Shown here: piece by piece, positions 46,660 through 57,232 of the stretch
Position numbering within the stretch: position 1 is the first letter of the stretch
Layout: the number at the start of each line of letters is the position of its first letter
NCBI RefSeq assembly: GCF_001870515.1
Contig: NZ_MDGT01000001.1
Coordinates: 62,001 to 126,000, forward strand
DNA from: Idiomarina sp. MD25a
Lineage (GTDB): Bacteria; Pseudomonadota; Gammaproteobacteria; Enterobacterales; Alteromonadaceae
DNA: 64,000 nucleotides
Direction: 5' to 3'
Made by a program: the position numbers and the translations under genes
Notes under the pieces: generated by a model
What the model was told of the DNA's origin: nothing
Seen by the model: only the letters and a program-made list of their open reading frames with translations
Databases searched by the model: none

Positions 46660-48726
46660 ATGCCTGATCTCGATTTGGTCACCTCTTGGGCGATCGAAAC
46701 ATTAACTCACGTCATCCAAACCCTTATGTTATTGGGGTTTGCGGGTTTGCTACGCTTTTATTTTAAATCGTACCAACAAGGCTATCTGAGTGATTGGTCT
46801 ATAGCCTGCTTAAGTTATGGTGCAAGCGAGTTCATCAGGGCAATACTGACGGCGAGTGCGCTGATCGGCACGACTTACCCCGAATGGGCGAATCAGAGTC
46901 TCTATAGCGGCTCGATTTTTTTACATTACGTTGCGTTAACTTATATCGCACTCGGCGCATTCAACGCCATTAAAGAACGTGATCCCAGCTTTTTGACGCG
47001 CCGGATTCTACTCTTGGTAACCGCGGCGGCGGCCATTCTTACGGTAGTTTGGATGTACTCCAATCAAGCGGGCGAACTCACTGTCTTCGAATCTGAGTTA
47101 CCAAGATTTGTCGTACCTGCCTTGCTCTTTTTGGGTATCAGTTTGTTCATGTTTTTGCGCATACCACCAGGCTTTGGGCCAAAAATAGTCGCCTTCGCAT
47201 TCTTATTCTTAGCCATTAAAAACCTGATTCTCTCGGCTATTTTGTTGTTTACCACAACCATCTACTTAGACTGGATTATCAGCGCTCAAGGCTTATTCAC
47301 CATTGTTTTCTTAACTATCATCATGGTCGGAATTGTCATCTGGCTGCTTGATTCCGAGCGTTCTACTTCATTTTATGCGGTGCAGCGTGCCGAATACCTC
47401 CATACTCATGACGCACTTACGGGGGTTGCAAACCGCCATCAATTAGTAAGTAAAATCCCAGTTTTAGTTGATTATTGTCGGTCTAACAATCGCCACCTTT
47501 CTGTCATGCTACTCGGCGTCTCACGCTTTAAATCGGTCAATGAACGACTAGGCATTCGGGGCGGTGACCAGGTGCTAAAAGAGATCGCCCGACGTCTACA
47601 ACAGTTTAATCGCAAACCTATTGCCGTGGCCCGCATCAGTGGTGATGTCTTTGCGGTCATGTTTGATCATCTGAAAAGTCGTCGCCACATTCTTGATTTA
47701 GCTAAAGAGTTACAAAAAGAAATTTCTCGTCCCATCGAAGTCAATCAACGGCAGATTTCGTTGTCGGTTGGGGTCGGTATTTCACGCTATCCACAGCACG
47801 GTGTGAACGCAGAAATACTGCTTAATAAGGCGACACTCGCTTTAACCGAAGCTAAGCATCAGAATGCGTCTAACATTACCTTCTACGAACGTGGTATGGA
47901 CGACGCATTTTCACAGCTGATTGATATGGAGCCTATTTTACGTAAGGCATTTAAACAAAACGAGTTTGTACTCTATTTACAGCCTCAGTTTGATTTTGAT
48001 TATCAGCAGCTCTGTGGTTTTGAAGCATTAATCCGTTGGCAACACCCCGAGCGCGGATTACTCTCTCCAGCCGAGTTTATTCCGCATATAGAGCAACTTG
48101 GCTTAACCGAGTTATTGGATAACTGGGTACTCGAGCGCGCTGCAGAGATTCTGAAGGATTGGCAAACGCGATTTAACCATGTTTGGCCTATCGCGGTTAA
48201 CCTATCGGCACAACAATTCCAGCAATCAAAACTCGTAGAGCATCTGACTGAGCTTATGGATCGGCACCAATTAGACGCAAGTGTTTTAGAGTTAGAAATT
48301 ACTGAAACGGTTGCAATGTCTGATCTCAGCAATGGTATGGATGTCATTCGAAGATTACGTGATATTGGCTTTATGGTCGCTATCGACGACTTTGGTACCG
48401 GGCATAGCTCACTTGCTTACTTACGCTCATTACCCATTAGTAAAATTAAAATAGACCGTAGTTTTGTCAGTGAACTGCAAGTCAACCGAACCGATGCCAC
48501 TATTCTAAAAGCGATGATTCGCTTAGCCCACGGTTTAGGTAAACGTGTTATTGCTGAAGGTATCGAGACTCAGGACCAGCAAGACATTCTGCAGCAGCTC
48601 GGGTGCGACATGATGCAAGGCTATTTCTATTCGCCGCCGATTAAGCTTGAGTTAGCAGAACAACTGATTGAAAACGAACTAAAATTAGGAAGAGAGCCGT
48701 TGCCATCTTCGTTGGCAACGGCTTAG
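46660..48726 (+). CDS. Membrane GGDEF-EAL protein, likely c-di-GMP phosphodiesterase
   Basis: A 688-residue protein. Seven or so membrane segments occupy residues 15-230, followed by GGDEF (about 245-415) and EAL (about 430-680) domains. The GGDEF motif is degenerate (SGDVF, 327-331) and lacks the inhibitory RxxD, so it should not synthesise c-di-GMP but may bind GTP. The EAL domain is intact: EAL (455-457), ITETV and IDDFGTGHSS. I infer degradation of c-di-GMP in response to a membrane signal. No clear ribosome-binding site precedes the ATG, so the exact start is less certain. Confidence 0.92.
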   Translation: MPDLDLVTSWAIETLTHVIQTLMLLGFAGLLRFYFKSYQQGYLSDWSIACLSYGASEFIRAILTASALIGTTYPEWANQSLYSGSIFLHYVALTYIALGAFNAIKERDPSFLTRRILLLVTAAAAILTVVWMYSNQAGELTVFESELPRFVVPALLFLGISLFMFLRIPPGFGPKIVAFAFLFLAIKNLILSAILLFTTTIYLDWIISAQGLFTIVFLTIIMVGIVIWLLDSERSTSFYAVQRAEYLHTHDALTGVANRHQLVSKIPVLVDYCRSNNRHLSVMLLGVSRFKSVNERLGIRGGDQVLKEIARRLQQFNRKPIAVARISGDVFAVMFDHLKSRRHILDLAKELQKEISRPIEVNQRQISLSVGVGISRYPQHGVNAEILLNKATLALTEAKHQNASNITFYERGMDDAFSQLIDMEPILRKAFKQNEFVLYLQPQFDFDYQQLCGFEALIRWQHPERGLLSPAEFIPHIEQLGLTELLDNWVLERAAEILKDWQTRFNHVWPIAVNLSAQQFQQSKLVEHLTELMDRHQLDASVLELEITETVAMSDLSNGMDVIRRLRDIGFMVAIDDFGTGHSSLAYLRSLPISKIKIDRSFVSELQVNRTDATILKAMIRLAHGLGKRVIAEGIETQDQQDILQQLGCDMMQGYFYSPPIKLELAEQLIENELKLGREPLPSSLATA
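48695..48723. terminator. Hairpin between EAL gene and hslU
   Basis: AGCCGTTGCCA / TGGCAACGGCT, an 11-bp perfect stem with a 7-base loop, at the end of the coding region. There is no T-run, so termination is possible but not certain. Confidence 0.45.
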
Positions 48727-48737
48727 ATAGCCGGCCG

Positions 48738-50081
48738 TTATAGAATAAAGCGGCTTAGGTCTTCATCTTGCGATAACTCACCAATGTGTTTATCGACATA
48801 CTGAGCGTCAACGCTAATGCTTTCACCGCTATGATCAGTCGCATTAAAGGAAATTTCTTCCATCAAGCGTTCCAGCACTGTATGTAACCGACGTGCACCA
48901 ATGTTCTCGGTGGTCTCATTCACATGGAAGGCGATTTCTGCAATTCGTTGAATGCCATCGTCAGTAAAGCCAATTTCAACACCCTCGGTATTGAGCAATG
49001 CTTTGTACTGAGTCGTTAGCGACGCATTCGGCTCTGTCAGAATTCTTACAAAGTCACCACTTGTCAGCGCGTCCAACTCAACACGAATCGGCAAACGGCC
49101 TTGTAATTCTGGAATCAAATCCGACGGCTTGCTCATCTGGAACGCGCCTGACGCTATAAACAAGATATGGTCGGTGCGGATCATGCCATGTTTGGTATTT
49201 ACCGTAGTGCCCTCAACTAATGGCAGTAAGTCGCGTTGCACACCTTCTCTAGAGACATCAGGACCACTGCTGTCACCGCGCTTACAGATCTTGTCGATCT
49301 CATCAAGGAACACGATACCGTTTTGCTCAACAGACTCGATCGCAGCTTCTTTAACCTCATCGGGATTGAGCAACTTAGCCGCTTCTTCGTCGATCAATTG
49401 CTTAAACGCATCTTTGATCTTCATTTTACGTTTCTTGGTCTTATCATTGCCCATGTTCTGGAACATGTTTTGTAGCTGTGAGGTCATTTCTTCCATGCCT
49501 GGCGGCGCCATGATCTCAACGCCCATTTGCGGCATCGCTAAATCAATTTCGATCTCTTTGTCGTCTAAACTACCTTCGCGTAACTTCTTACGAAACACTT
49601 GGCGCGAATGACGCTGGTCATCATTACCTTTGTCTTCTTCTGCACCCCAGCCCCCTGAGGTACGCGCGGGCGGTAATAAAACATCTAAAATACGGTCTTC
49701 TGCTGCTTCTTCGGCGCGATAACGCACTTTCTGCATCATTTCTTCGCGCTTTTGCTTAACCGCAACATCCGTTAGGTCTTTAACAATGGATTCAATCTCT
49801 TTACCCACGTAACCCACTTCAGTGAATTTTGTCGCCTCTACTTTTATAAACGGTGCGCGGGCAAGTTTAGCCAAGCGACGCGCGATCTCGGTTTTACCTA
49901 CACCAGTTGGACCGATCATTAGAATATTCTTGGGCGTAACTTCATTACGCAAATCATCATCAAGCTGCATCCGACGCCAGCGGTTACGAAGTGCTACAGC
50001 AACTGCGCGTTTAGCTTTATCTTGACCAATGATGTGACGGTTAAGTTCATCAACAATTTCTCTTGGGGTCATATCTGACAT
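48738..50081 (-). CDS. hslU: HslUV protease ATPase subunit
   Basis: A 447-residue AAA+ unfoldase that feeds proteins to HslV. It has [17 protein letters not shown], Walker [16 protein letters not shown], the pore-loop GYVG, Walker [10 protein letters not shown], and the C-terminal DEDLSRFIL tail that docks into HslV. Two ATGs in a row occur; the second (50081) is better spaced from AGGGGA. It lies 10 bases after hslV. Confidence 0.97.
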   Translation of the reverse strand: MSDMTPREIVDELNRHIIGQDKAKRAVAVALRNRWRRMQLDDDLRNEVTPKNILMIGPTGVGKTEIARRLAKLARAPFIKVEATKFTEVGYVGKEIESIVKDLTDVAVKQKREEMMQKVRYRAEEAAEDRILDVLLPPARTSGGWGAEEDKGNDDQRHSRQVFRKKLREGSLDDKEIEIDLAMPQMGVEIMAPPGMEEMTSQLQNMFQNMGNDKTKKRKMKIKDAFKQLIDEEAAKLLNPDEVKEAAIESVEQNGIVFLDEIDKICKRGDSSGPDVSREGVQRDLLPLVEGTTVNTKHGMIRTDHILFIASGAFQMSKPSDLIPELQGRLPIRVELDALTSGDFVRILTEPNASLTTQYKALLNTEGVEIGFTDDGIQRIAEIAFHVNETTENIGARRLHTVLERLMEEISFNATDHSGESISVDAQYVDKHIGELSQDEDLSRFIL

Positions 50082-50091
50082 CATTTATCCC

Positions 50092-50637
50092 CTACTTACT
50101 TTTTGACGCAGCGATGGATTGCTGCTCTTCGATGGTTTGGTACCCATTTGTATAAACACAAATGTTGCCTGCGATAGTGAGCGACTTTTCTACAATGTCG
50201 CGCGCCGATAATTCGGTATTCTCTAACATGGCGGTTGCTGCAGCTTGCGCGTAGGGTCCGCCTGAGCCGATAGCAATCAGATCATTCTCAGGTTGCACGA
50301 CATCACCGTTACCCGTGATAATCAATGAGGTCTCTTTATCGGCGACAGCCAGCAGCGCTTCTAATCGACGCAGCGCGCGGTCAGTACGCCAATCTTTTGC
50401 GAGTTCAACAGCTGCGCGCATCAAGTTACCCTGATGTTGCTCGAGCTTTGATTCGAAGCGTTCAAACAGCGTAAATGCGTCGGCAGTACCGCCTGCAAAG
50501 CCAGCCAATACTTGGTCGTGGTATAAACGGCGGACTTTTTTGGCGTTGCCTTTCATGACGGTGTTACCGAGTGATACTTGGCCATCGCCACCAATTGCGA
50601 CTTTATCGCCGCGTCTTACGGATACTATCGTGGTCAA
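50092..50637 (-). CDS. hslV: HslUV protease peptidase subunit (TTG start)
   Basis: A 181-residue proteasome-like threonine protease. The catalytic residue must be the first one after Met removal: the frame reads (TTG)-Thr-Thr-Ile-Val-Ser-Val-Arg-Arg. The start is therefore TTG at 50637-50635, backed by GAGAGGG about eight bases upstream; the longer frame from 50685 would bury the active Thr. [23 protein letters not shown] and [10 protein letters not shown] confirm the family. In operon with hslU and downstream of argS-ftsN. Confidence 0.96.
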   Translation of the reverse strand: MTTIVSVRRGDKVAIGGDGQVSLGNTVMKGNAKKVRRLYHDQVLAGFAGGTADAFTLFERFESKLEQHQGNLMRAAVELAKDWRTDRALRRLEALLAVADKETSLIITGNGDVVQPENDLIAIGSGGPYAQAAATAMLENTELSARDIVEKSLTIAGNICVYTNGYQTIEEQQSIAASKSK

Positions 50638-50725
50638 AACAAAACCCTCTCTAGCTAATACGGTGAGTTGCAGGCAACGCTGCAACGCGATTACTGACTA
50701 TTTGAGGGTTTACCGGTGAGATTTC

Positions 50726-50745
50726 AAGGCATCCTAAGATGCCTT
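50726..50745. repeat. Hairpin between ftsN and hslV
   Basis: AAGGCATC-CTAA-GATGCCTT, a perfect 8-bp stem. It may attenuate read-through from argS-ftsN into hslVU, though there is no U-run. The inner stem matches the palindrome at 10327-10342. Confidence 0.5.
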
Positions 50746-50762
50746 TGCAGTTTTATGCGGTT

Positions 50763-51326
50763 TTAGTCGAGATTCCAATTCCAAATTGCACAACCGTATA
50801 TCTTAGCGCGTTGCAGTTTGTGACGGTCTCTTTCGGCGGCTCGTTTAGTTTCATAAGGACCCAAAATCACGCGATACCAAAGGCCATTGGAACCCTCGGT
50901 GCCTCGCACTTGACTCTCTAGTCCAGCCATCGCGATTTCGGCTCTTAGCCGCTCCGCATCAGACTGCTTCCGAAACGAACCACATTGCATTAATTTAGGT
51001 GGACCGAGCTCTCGCTCTGGCACGTCGACTTCGACTTGCTTACTTTCCAGCTCCTCAATGTACTGCCATTTTTCTTGCGGTTTAGCTGGCAGGTCATCGA
51101 CGGCTTGTGTGTCAGCGGGTTGTGTCTGCTTGGCTTTATCGCCATCGCCCTTAATCGTTATCAAGCCGTATACAAAAAATGCAATGAGCGCTATAACAAT
51201 GACAACAGCTAACCAAGGAACCTGTCTAGTTTGCTTTGGCGCCGCACCGCGGTTGGACTTTCCACGTTGAGCGGTCGACTTGCCCGGCTTCTTTTTCGGC
51301 TTTGGTTTACGGTTTGCGTAATCCAT
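50763..51326 (-). CDS. ftsN: SPOR-domain cell division protein, FtsN-like
   Basis: A 187-residue protein: basic cytoplasmic tail (1-35), one membrane segment (about 37-58), a short periplasmic linker and a C-terminal SPOR domain (about 110-187) that binds denuded septal glycan. It is much shorter than E. coli FtsN (319), mainly through a reduced linker. Placement between argS and hslVU matches ftsN in other gammaproteobacteria. It begins 3 bases after argS ends. Confidence 0.87.
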   Translation of the reverse strand: MDYANRKPKPKKKPGKSTAQRGKSNRGAAPKQTRQVPWLAVVIVIALIAFFVYGLITIKGDGDKAKQTQPADTQAVDDLPAKPQEKWQYIEELESKQVEVDVPERELGPPKLMQCGSFRKQSDAERLRAEIAMAGLESQVRGTEGSNGLWYRVILGPYETKRAAERDRHKLQRAKIYGCAIWNWNLD

Positions 51327-51329
51327 AAC

Positions 51330-53072
51330 TTACATCTTTTCTAACGTTGGAATACCGAGCAATGATAAACCTTTTTCGAGCGTGTTCGCTGTTAAACGGG
51401 CTAACTTCAGTCGGCTATTACGCACTGCCTCATCCTCTTGATTGAGGATTGGGCAAGCCTCATAGAAGCTTGAGAAGTAACCTGCGAGTTCAAACAAGTA
51501 ACCACATAAGAAATGCGGCATGGCTTTGTCGAATACGCGGTTAACCACTTCCTCAAACCGAACCAGTTGATTGGCTAACGCAAGCTCACGCTCATCTTCT
51601 AGCAACCATTCAGCGTCCATATCAAATGAACGCTCACCTAACTTATCGAAAATACTATTCACGCGAGTAAACGCATAAAGTAGATAAGGCGCCGTATTGC
51701 CCTCAAACGTGAGCATTAAATCCCAATCGAAAATATAATCCGATGTTCTGTTTTTTGATAAGTCAGCATACTTAACTGAGCTGATGCCCACCACTTTCGC
51801 GACCGCTTCTTGCTGTTCTGCGGTCAGATCAGAGTTCTTCTGCTGTAACAGCTCAAGGGCTCTACGCTCCGCTTCATCTAATAAGTCAGCAAGCTTAGTC
51901 ACACCTCCGTCGCGACTCTTATAAGGACGCCCGTCCTTACCCATGACAGTACCAAATCCATAATGTTGGGTTTTGATATCACCCTCAATGAATTTGGCTT
52001 TACGCGCTAAAGTAAAGATCTGTTCGAAGTGCAGAGATTGACGCGCATCGACAAAATACATCAGATAGTCGCCACCGAGCTCTTTTTGACGATATTGGAT
52101 TGCAGCCAGGTCAGTAGTCGCATACAAATAACCGCCGCCCTTTTTCTGCACAATAATCGGAAGGGGTTCACCTTCTTTACCTTTAAACTCGTCTAAAAAT
52201 ACGCACTGCGCGCCTTGGTCTTCGACTAACAGACCTTGCTCTTTAAGGTGTTCGATAACGCTCGGCAAGCGGTCGTTGTACGCACTTTCAGCCATCACAT
52301 CGTCACGGGTTAACTTCACACCCAAACGGTCATACACTTCCTGACAGTGAGCCAGCGATACATCAATAAACTGATTCCACAGCTTCAAACAGTAGTCATC
52401 GCCTGACTGCAGCTTCACGACTAATTCACGCGCCCGCTCAGCAAAGTCTTCGCTCTCGTCGAAGCGCTTTTTGGCGGCTTTATAAAACGTTTCTAAGTTG
52501 CTGAGCTCATAGTTAGCCGCTTCACTATCCAGCTCTTCCATGTGCGCCAGCAACATCCCAAATTGAGTACCCCAATCACCTACGTGATTTTGGCGAATCA
52601 CCTTATGGCCCAGCATTTCGGCGGTACGCGATACCGCATCGCCAATAATCGCTGAGCGCAAATGACCTACGTGCATTTCTTTCGCTAAGTTAGGTGATGA
52701 ATAATCAATGACAATGGTCATTGGCTTTTCAGCAGGCTGAATACCGAGATCAGCGCTACTCAGCATAGTAGTTAACTGACCTTTTAACTGGTCCTGTGCA
52801 ATCGTAAAGTTAATAAAGCCAGGTCCAGCGATATCGGTTTTGGCAATCAACGTATTCGCGGGAATCGCTTCAATCACCTTTTCCGCTAATTGACGCGGAT
52901 TCATTTTTGCAGGCTTTGCCAGCATCAACGCCAGATTGGACGCAAAGTCGCCGTGTGACTTATCTCGTGGTCGGTCCAACTGAATCTTCACGGTCTGATC
53001 CGTAGGAAGAATACCGTCAGCTTTTAATTGGCCCACAGCATCAGTAATTAACTGTTCAAGTTGCTCTTTCAT
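51330..53072 (-). CDS. argS: Arginyl-tRNA synthetase
   Basis: Class Ia synthetase of 580 residues. The HIGH-like motif is HVGH in [15 protein letters not shown], and as in other bacterial ArgRS the KMSKS position is a modified GRPYKSRDG. The N-terminal Add-1 domain and the C-terminal DALR anticodon domain are present. An in-frame GTG two codons earlier (53078) is equally possible by spacing. It appears cotranscribed with ftsN. Confidence 0.97.
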   Translation of the reverse strand: MKEQLEQLITDAVGQLKADGILPTDQTVKIQLDRPRDKSHGDFASNLALMLAKPAKMNPRQLAEKVIEAIPANTLIAKTDIAGPGFINFTIAQDQLKGQLTTMLSSADLGIQPAEKPMTIVIDYSSPNLAKEMHVGHLRSAIIGDAVSRTAEMLGHKVIRQNHVGDWGTQFGMLLAHMEELDSEAANYELSNLETFYKAAKKRFDESEDFAERARELVVKLQSGDDYCLKLWNQFIDVSLAHCQEVYDRLGVKLTRDDVMAESAYNDRLPSVIEHLKEQGLLVEDQGAQCVFLDEFKGKEGEPLPIIVQKKGGGYLYATTDLAAIQYRQKELGGDYLMYFVDARQSLHFEQIFTLARKAKFIEGDIKTQHYGFGTVMGKDGRPYKSRDGGVTKLADLLDEAERRALELLQQKNSDLTAEQQEAVAKVVGISSVKYADLSKNRTSDYIFDWDLMLTFEGNTAPYLLYAFTRVNSIFDKLGERSFDMDAEWLLEDERELALANQLVRFEEVVNRVFDKAMPHFLCGYLFELAGYFSSFYEACPILNQEDEAVRNSRLKLARLTANTLEKGLSLLGIPTLEKM

Positions 53073-53155
53073 CGACACGACTACCTGTATTAACGTTAAA
53101 AAGGAAAGAAAAAGTGATTCACAATAAGAGGGTTAGTTTACCTGTTTTTGCGCGT

Positions 53156-55351
53156 TTATGTGAAGTCTTGTGGATCAATGTCCAACGACCATCGTATACG
53201 GTTGAGAATACTGAGGTTTTCCCACTGGCTAAGTAAATATTTAACGACTTGATAGCGTTGTTTACGCGATGTCGTCTGCAGTATCCATTGATAACGGTAA
53301 CGACCTGCGCGTTTTTCCATTAACGCGGGAATCGGACCGACGCCCATGACGCCAGCGACCTCGGGTAAGCAAGCAGCCATATGATTCAATGCCTCGACCA
53401 CCTGCGTTTTGTCAGTACTCTCAGCGCGTACCAGCGCCCAATGCTTGAACGGGGGAAGCGCTGTCGCCTGCCGTTCAGCCAAAGCCGTTAGCGCAAAGTG
53501 TTGGTATCCATTATTTAGCAAATCTTGCACTAAGTCATGCTCGGGATGATGCGTTTGTAGAACGACACGGCCGCGTTTGTGAGCCCGACCCGCGCGACCC
53601 GATACTTGTGTAAACAGCTGAGCCAACCGCTCTGGCGCGCGAAAATCAGCGCTATACAAAGCGCCATCGACATCCAACAGCGCGACTAAAGTCACATTGG
53701 GGAAATGGTGCCCCTTGGCGAGCATCTGGGTACCCACCAAAATGTGATTTTTATGCTCGGAGGCCGATTTTAAGTGTGCGTCTAACTCGCCTTTGCGTCG
53801 TGTAGAGTCCCGGTCTATCCGCAAAACGCTGTGCTCGGGGAATCGCTGATTAAGAAAGTCTTCGAGTTGTTCGGTACCCACGCCATGCGATATTAAATGT
53901 GTTGAGCCGCACTGCTCACACTGCTTTGGGACAGGCCGTTGGCTATCGCAATGGTGACAATGGAGGCGCCGTTGTGCTTGGTGCAACGTATAATACGCAT
54001 CGCAACGTTTACACTGAGCAATCCAGCCACACTCATGACACATAAGCGCCGGCGCGAACCCACGCCGATTTAAAAACAAAAGCACTTGGTTGTGCTTGCT
54101 TAGCTCTTGTTCTATTTGCTGCAGCAACGGTTCCGACAAGCCCGCCTGCATCGGTAGACCTTTCAAGTCTATAAGTTCATGCTCAACGTTTTCTGCAACA
54201 CCGGCGCGTTGAGTTAGCTGCAACCAATGAAAGCGCTGATTAACGGCATTATTAAGAGTCTCTAGCGCAGGCGTAGCGCTGCCTAGAATGATCGGAATAT
54301 CAAGTAATTGCGCGCGCTTTATAGCAATATCGCGAGCGTGATAGCGGAATCCATCTTGCTGCTTGTAGGACAAGTCGTGCTCTTCATCGACGACGATCAT
54401 GCCTAAGTCAGCAAACGGGGTAAAAATGGCTGAACGTGTTCCAATAACAATAGCTGCCCGATTCGAACGGCTGTTGAGCCAAGCATGAAGACGTTCAGTA
54501 TCATTAAGATTAGAGTGTAAGACCTCGACAGGTACCTCAAAGCGCTGCTTAAAACGTTTGATTGTCTGCATCGTCAGTCCAATCTCAGGAACCAGCACCA
54601 GCACTTGGCGTCCCGCTGACAAAACACGCTCAATCGCTTGTAAGTATACTTCTGTCTTACCACTACCAGTGACGCCCTCGATCAAGCAGCACGCGTGATC
54701 TTCGATTTGCTTTATCGCACTTAATGCAACTGCCTGTTCTTGGTTGACCGCCAGTGGCTCTTCACCTAGCGCCATCTGCCAATGTTGTTGTGCCTTCAGC
54801 TCCGGCTTTTCTTCGATGCGTCTCACCCAGCCTTTATCGCAGGCAGCACTGATGGCTGTGGTACTAATCTGAGCCTGCTTAAGTTGTGCAGCGCTGACTC
54901 GACCTCGTGCCAACAATTCGAGTAATTGCTTCTGCTTTGGCGCGCGGTTTAGCACAGTGTCACTCGGACTCGGCGCACTTTGCGCCAACTCGTAATAGGT
55001 AACTGGCGCATAACCGAGGGGCTTTCCTTGCCTTAACAATACCGGTAAAGCATTGGCAAATACATCACCCAGACTATGCTGATAGTAGTCGGACGCCCAA
55101 TTTAACAGTTCCCACAATTCGGCTTTCCAAACCGCTTGGGCATCGAGTTGCGCCAGCACAGGTTTTGCTTCAAAGTTCTCCGGCGCGCTCGCATTCAGCT
55201 CGGTTACAATGCCGACCAATTGTCGCTGACCAAAAGGTACTCGCACGCGAGCACCAACTACCGCAGGCTCGGACAATGTGTATTGGTAGGTGAAGACGCG
55301 CCGCAATGGCAACGGTAAGGCGACTTCTATGTAATGCGGGCTCTCTATCAT
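53156..55351 (-). CDS. priA: Primosomal protein N' (replication restart helicase PriA)
   Basis: A 731-residue 3'-5' helicase that reloads DnaB at stalled forks. The N-terminal DNA-binding domain (PLPLRRVFTYQY), Walker A GVTGSGKTEVYL, DEEH box VVDEEHDLSYKQQ, and a zinc region with eight cysteines (CHECGWIAQCKRC, CHHCDSQRPVPKQCEQC) are all present, as is the SGRAGR motif. Length equals the E. coli protein (732). It is divergent from rpmE, as in many relatives. Confidence 0.98.
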   Translation of the reverse strand: MIESPHYIEVALPLPLRRVFTYQYTLSEPAVVGARVRVPFGQRQLVGIVTELNASAPENFEAKPVLAQLDAQAVWKAELWELLNWASDYYQHSLGDVFANALPVLLRQGKPLGYAPVTYYELAQSAPSPSDTVLNRAPKQKQLLELLARGRVSAAQLKQAQISTTAISAACDKGWVRRIEEKPELKAQQHWQMALGEEPLAVNQEQAVALSAIKQIEDHACCLIEGVTGSGKTEVYLQAIERVLSAGRQVLVLVPEIGLTMQTIKRFKQRFEVPVEVLHSNLNDTERLHAWLNSRSNRAAIVIGTRSAIFTPFADLGMIVVDEEHDLSYKQQDGFRYHARDIAIKRAQLLDIPIILGSATPALETLNNAVNQRFHWLQLTQRAGVAENVEHELIDLKGLPMQAGLSEPLLQQIEQELSKHNQVLLFLNRRGFAPALMCHECGWIAQCKRCDAYYTLHQAQRRLHCHHCDSQRPVPKQCEQCGSTHLISHGVGTEQLEDFLNQRFPEHSVLRIDRDSTRRKGELDAHLKSASEHKNHILVGTQMLAKGHHFPNVTLVALLDVDGALYSADFRAPERLAQLFTQVSGRAGRAHKRGRVVLQTHHPEHDLVQDLLNNGYQHFALTALAERQATALPPFKHWALVRAESTDKTQVVEALNHMAACLPEVAGVMGVGPIPALMEKRAGRYRYQWILQTTSRKQRYQVVKYLLSQWENLSILNRIRWSLDIDPQDFT

Positions 55352-55400
55352 GCCGCTATTCTGAAACGCAATTAAAGATAAAACAAGCGCAATAAGCCTC

Positions 55401-55429
55401 TTGAATGATCAGTGAAGATCGCATAAAAT
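55401..55429 (+). promoter_or_regulatory. sigma70 promoter of rpmE
   Basis: TTGAAT, 17 bases, TAAAAT: near-consensus spacing and boxes. It implies an rpmE leader of about 85-90 bases. Confidence 0.72.
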
Positions 55430-55522
55430 GCCGCGCTCTTAAACATTGTTGTTTTTTTACACATGGTGTCCTGCGCAAAAGAGGCGACTGGATAGCGATG
55501 TGGCCCAACTTGAGGTATTCCC

Positions 55523-55735
55523 ATGAAACAAGGTATTCACCCTAAGTACGAAGCAATCAAAGTGACTTGCTCGTGCGGTAACGAATTTGAAACTCGCTCT
55601 ACTCGCGTAGAAGATCTACACATCGACGTATGTTCAGAGTGCCACCCATTCTACACTGGTAAGCAACGTGTAATGGACACCGGTGGTCGTGTCGACAAAT
55701 TCAAGAAACGTTTTGGTTCTTTGGGCAAAAAATAA
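55523..55735 (+). CDS. rpmE: Ribosomal protein bL31, zinc-binding form
   Basis: A 70-residue large-subunit protein. The cysteines CSC near residue 14 and CSEC near 37 form the zinc site of the C+ type, so under zinc limitation it would usually be replaced by a C- paralogue (not in this window). It has the normal [11 protein letters not shown] start and [25 protein letters not shown] end. TGAGGT precedes the ATG. Confidence 0.98.
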   Translation: MKQGIHPKYEAIKVTCSCGNEFETRSTRVEDLHIDVCSECHPFYTGKQRVMDTGGRVDKFKKRFGSLGKK

Positions 55736-55736
55736 T

Positions 55737-55777
55737 AGCCCGAACACAAAACGTATTAAAACGGGCTTTTCAGCACG
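55737..55777 (+). terminator. First rpmE terminator
   Basis: AGCCCG ... CGGGCTTTT, a 6-bp stem with a long loop followed by T-run. Confidence 0.5.
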
Positions 55778-55788
55778 TTTTTATGAAG

Positions 55789-55814
55789 AAGGCGCCAAAT
55801 GGCGCCTTTTTTCG
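55789..55814 (+). terminator. Second rpmE terminator
   Basis: AAGGCGCC-AAAT-GGCGCCTT followed by TTTT: strong Rho-independent terminator. Confidence 0.85.
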
Positions 55815-55987
55815 TTTCTACCCTGCCCAGACCAAGCATTGTTAACGAAAAGTTAACTGGTGCGTTTTTAAACACATGAAAAGTTAGCCTGACCCAAAGA
55901 AGCCAATTAAGCAGGTAAGATTTGTTATTTTCGCAATTGCCTTTATCCTTATGCATCATCCTTTACTCATTTTGTCAGGTTGCCTAA

Positions 55988-57232
55988 ATGTCAGATTTCC
56001 GCCAAAAAGCGTTGGATTATCATCAATACCCTACACCGGGTAAGATCTCTGTTGAACTCACTAAACCAGCTGACTCCGCTAAAGACTTAGCACTTGCCTA
56101 CAGCCCTGGTGTGGCTGAGCCTGTTAGAGCCATTGCTGAAGATCCAGATAATGCCTATAAATACACGGCGAAAGGCAACATGGTCGCCGTTATTTCTAAT
56201 GGCACCGCGATTCTTGGTTTAGGTAACTTAGGACCGCTGGCGTCTAAGCCAGTCATGGAAGGTAAGGCGCTATTATTTAAACGTTTTGCTGGGCTTGATT
56301 CAATTGATATCGAAGTATCCCACCGCACGACTCAAGACTTCATTAATACCGTTGCCAACATAGCTGATACCTTTGGCGGTATTAACCTCGAGGATATTAA
56401 AGCGCCTGAATGCTTTGAAATCGAGCAAGCGCTTATTGAAAAGTGCAACGTGCCGGTTTTTCATGATGACCAACACGGTACGGCTATTGTGACCGCGGCG
56501 GGCATGTTAAATGCGCTGGAAATCCAAGGTAAATCACTTAAAGATGCACATATTGTATGTATGGGTGCCGGTGCCGCAGCCATTGCTTGTATGGAACTAC
56601 TGATTAAATGTGGCGCACAGCGTGAACATATATACATGCTCGACTCGAAAGGTGTGATTCATACGCGTCGAGAAGATCTCAACGAATACAAGGCACTGTT
56701 CGCCAACAACACAGATAAGCGCACACTTGAGGAAGTCATTGAAGGAGCAGACTTGTTCTTGGGCGTATCGGGGCCAGACTTGCTATCGCCGGATGCACTC
56801 AAGTTGATGGCCGATAAGCCTATTGTGTTTGCGTGCTCTAACCCCGATCCAGAAATAAAACCTGAGTTAGCCCAACAGACACGCGACGACATTATTATTG
56901 GCACGGGGCGCTCAGATTATCCCAACCAAGTAAACAACGTGTTGTGTTTTCCTTTCATGTTTCGTGGCGCTTTAGATGTGCGCGCAACCGCCATTAATGA
57001 CGAGATGAAGATCGCTGCTGTTGAAGCGATTCGCCAACTCGCTCGAGAGGAAGTACCCGACGCAGTTATAAAAGCTGCAGGTATTGATAAGCTCTCTTTC
57101 GGCCCAGATTACATTATTCCTAAACCGATGGACCCGCGCTTGTGTCAGCGAGTCGCTAGAGCAGTGGCGGAGGCAGCGGTCGAGTCCGGTGTCGCGAAGA
57201 TCCCGCTGCCTGATAACTACATGAGAGATTAA
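55988..57232 (+). CDS. NADP-type malic enzyme, short form without PTA domain
   Basis: Oxidatively decarboxylates malate to pyruvate. The 414-residue protein has the MaeB-type catalytic core ([57 protein letters not shown]) and a Rossmann loop [17 protein letters not shown]. coli MaeB carries an additional C-terminal phosphotransacetylase-like domain of about 320 residues, which is absent here; the gene ends naturally at a stop interlocked with metJ. Cofactor preference cannot be read safely. Confidence 0.93.
   Translation: MSDFRQKALDYHQYPTPGKISVELTKPADSAKDLALAYSPGVAEPVRAIAEDPDNAYKYTAKGNMVAVISNGTAILGLGNLGPLASKPVMEGKALLFKRFAGLDSIDIEVSHRTTQDFINTVANIADTFGGINLEDIKAPECFEIEQALIEKCNVPVFHDDQHGTAIVTAAGMLNALEIQGKSLKDAHIVCMGAGAAAIACMELLIKCGAQREHIYMLDSKGVIHTRREDLNEYKALFANNTDKRTLEEVIEGADLFLGVSGPDLLSPDALKLMADKPIVFACSNPDPEIKPELAQQTRDDIIIGTGRSDYPNQVNNVLCFPFMFRGALDVRATAINDEMKIAAVEAIRQLAREEVPDAVIKAAGIDKLSFGPDYIIPKPMDPRLCQRVARAVAEAAVESGVAKIPLPDNYMRD

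Noticed and set aside
55756-55959. Small minus-strand reading frame after rpmE (67 codons)
   Set aside because: It spans a strong terminator, has no ribosome-binding site and no recognisable protein features.
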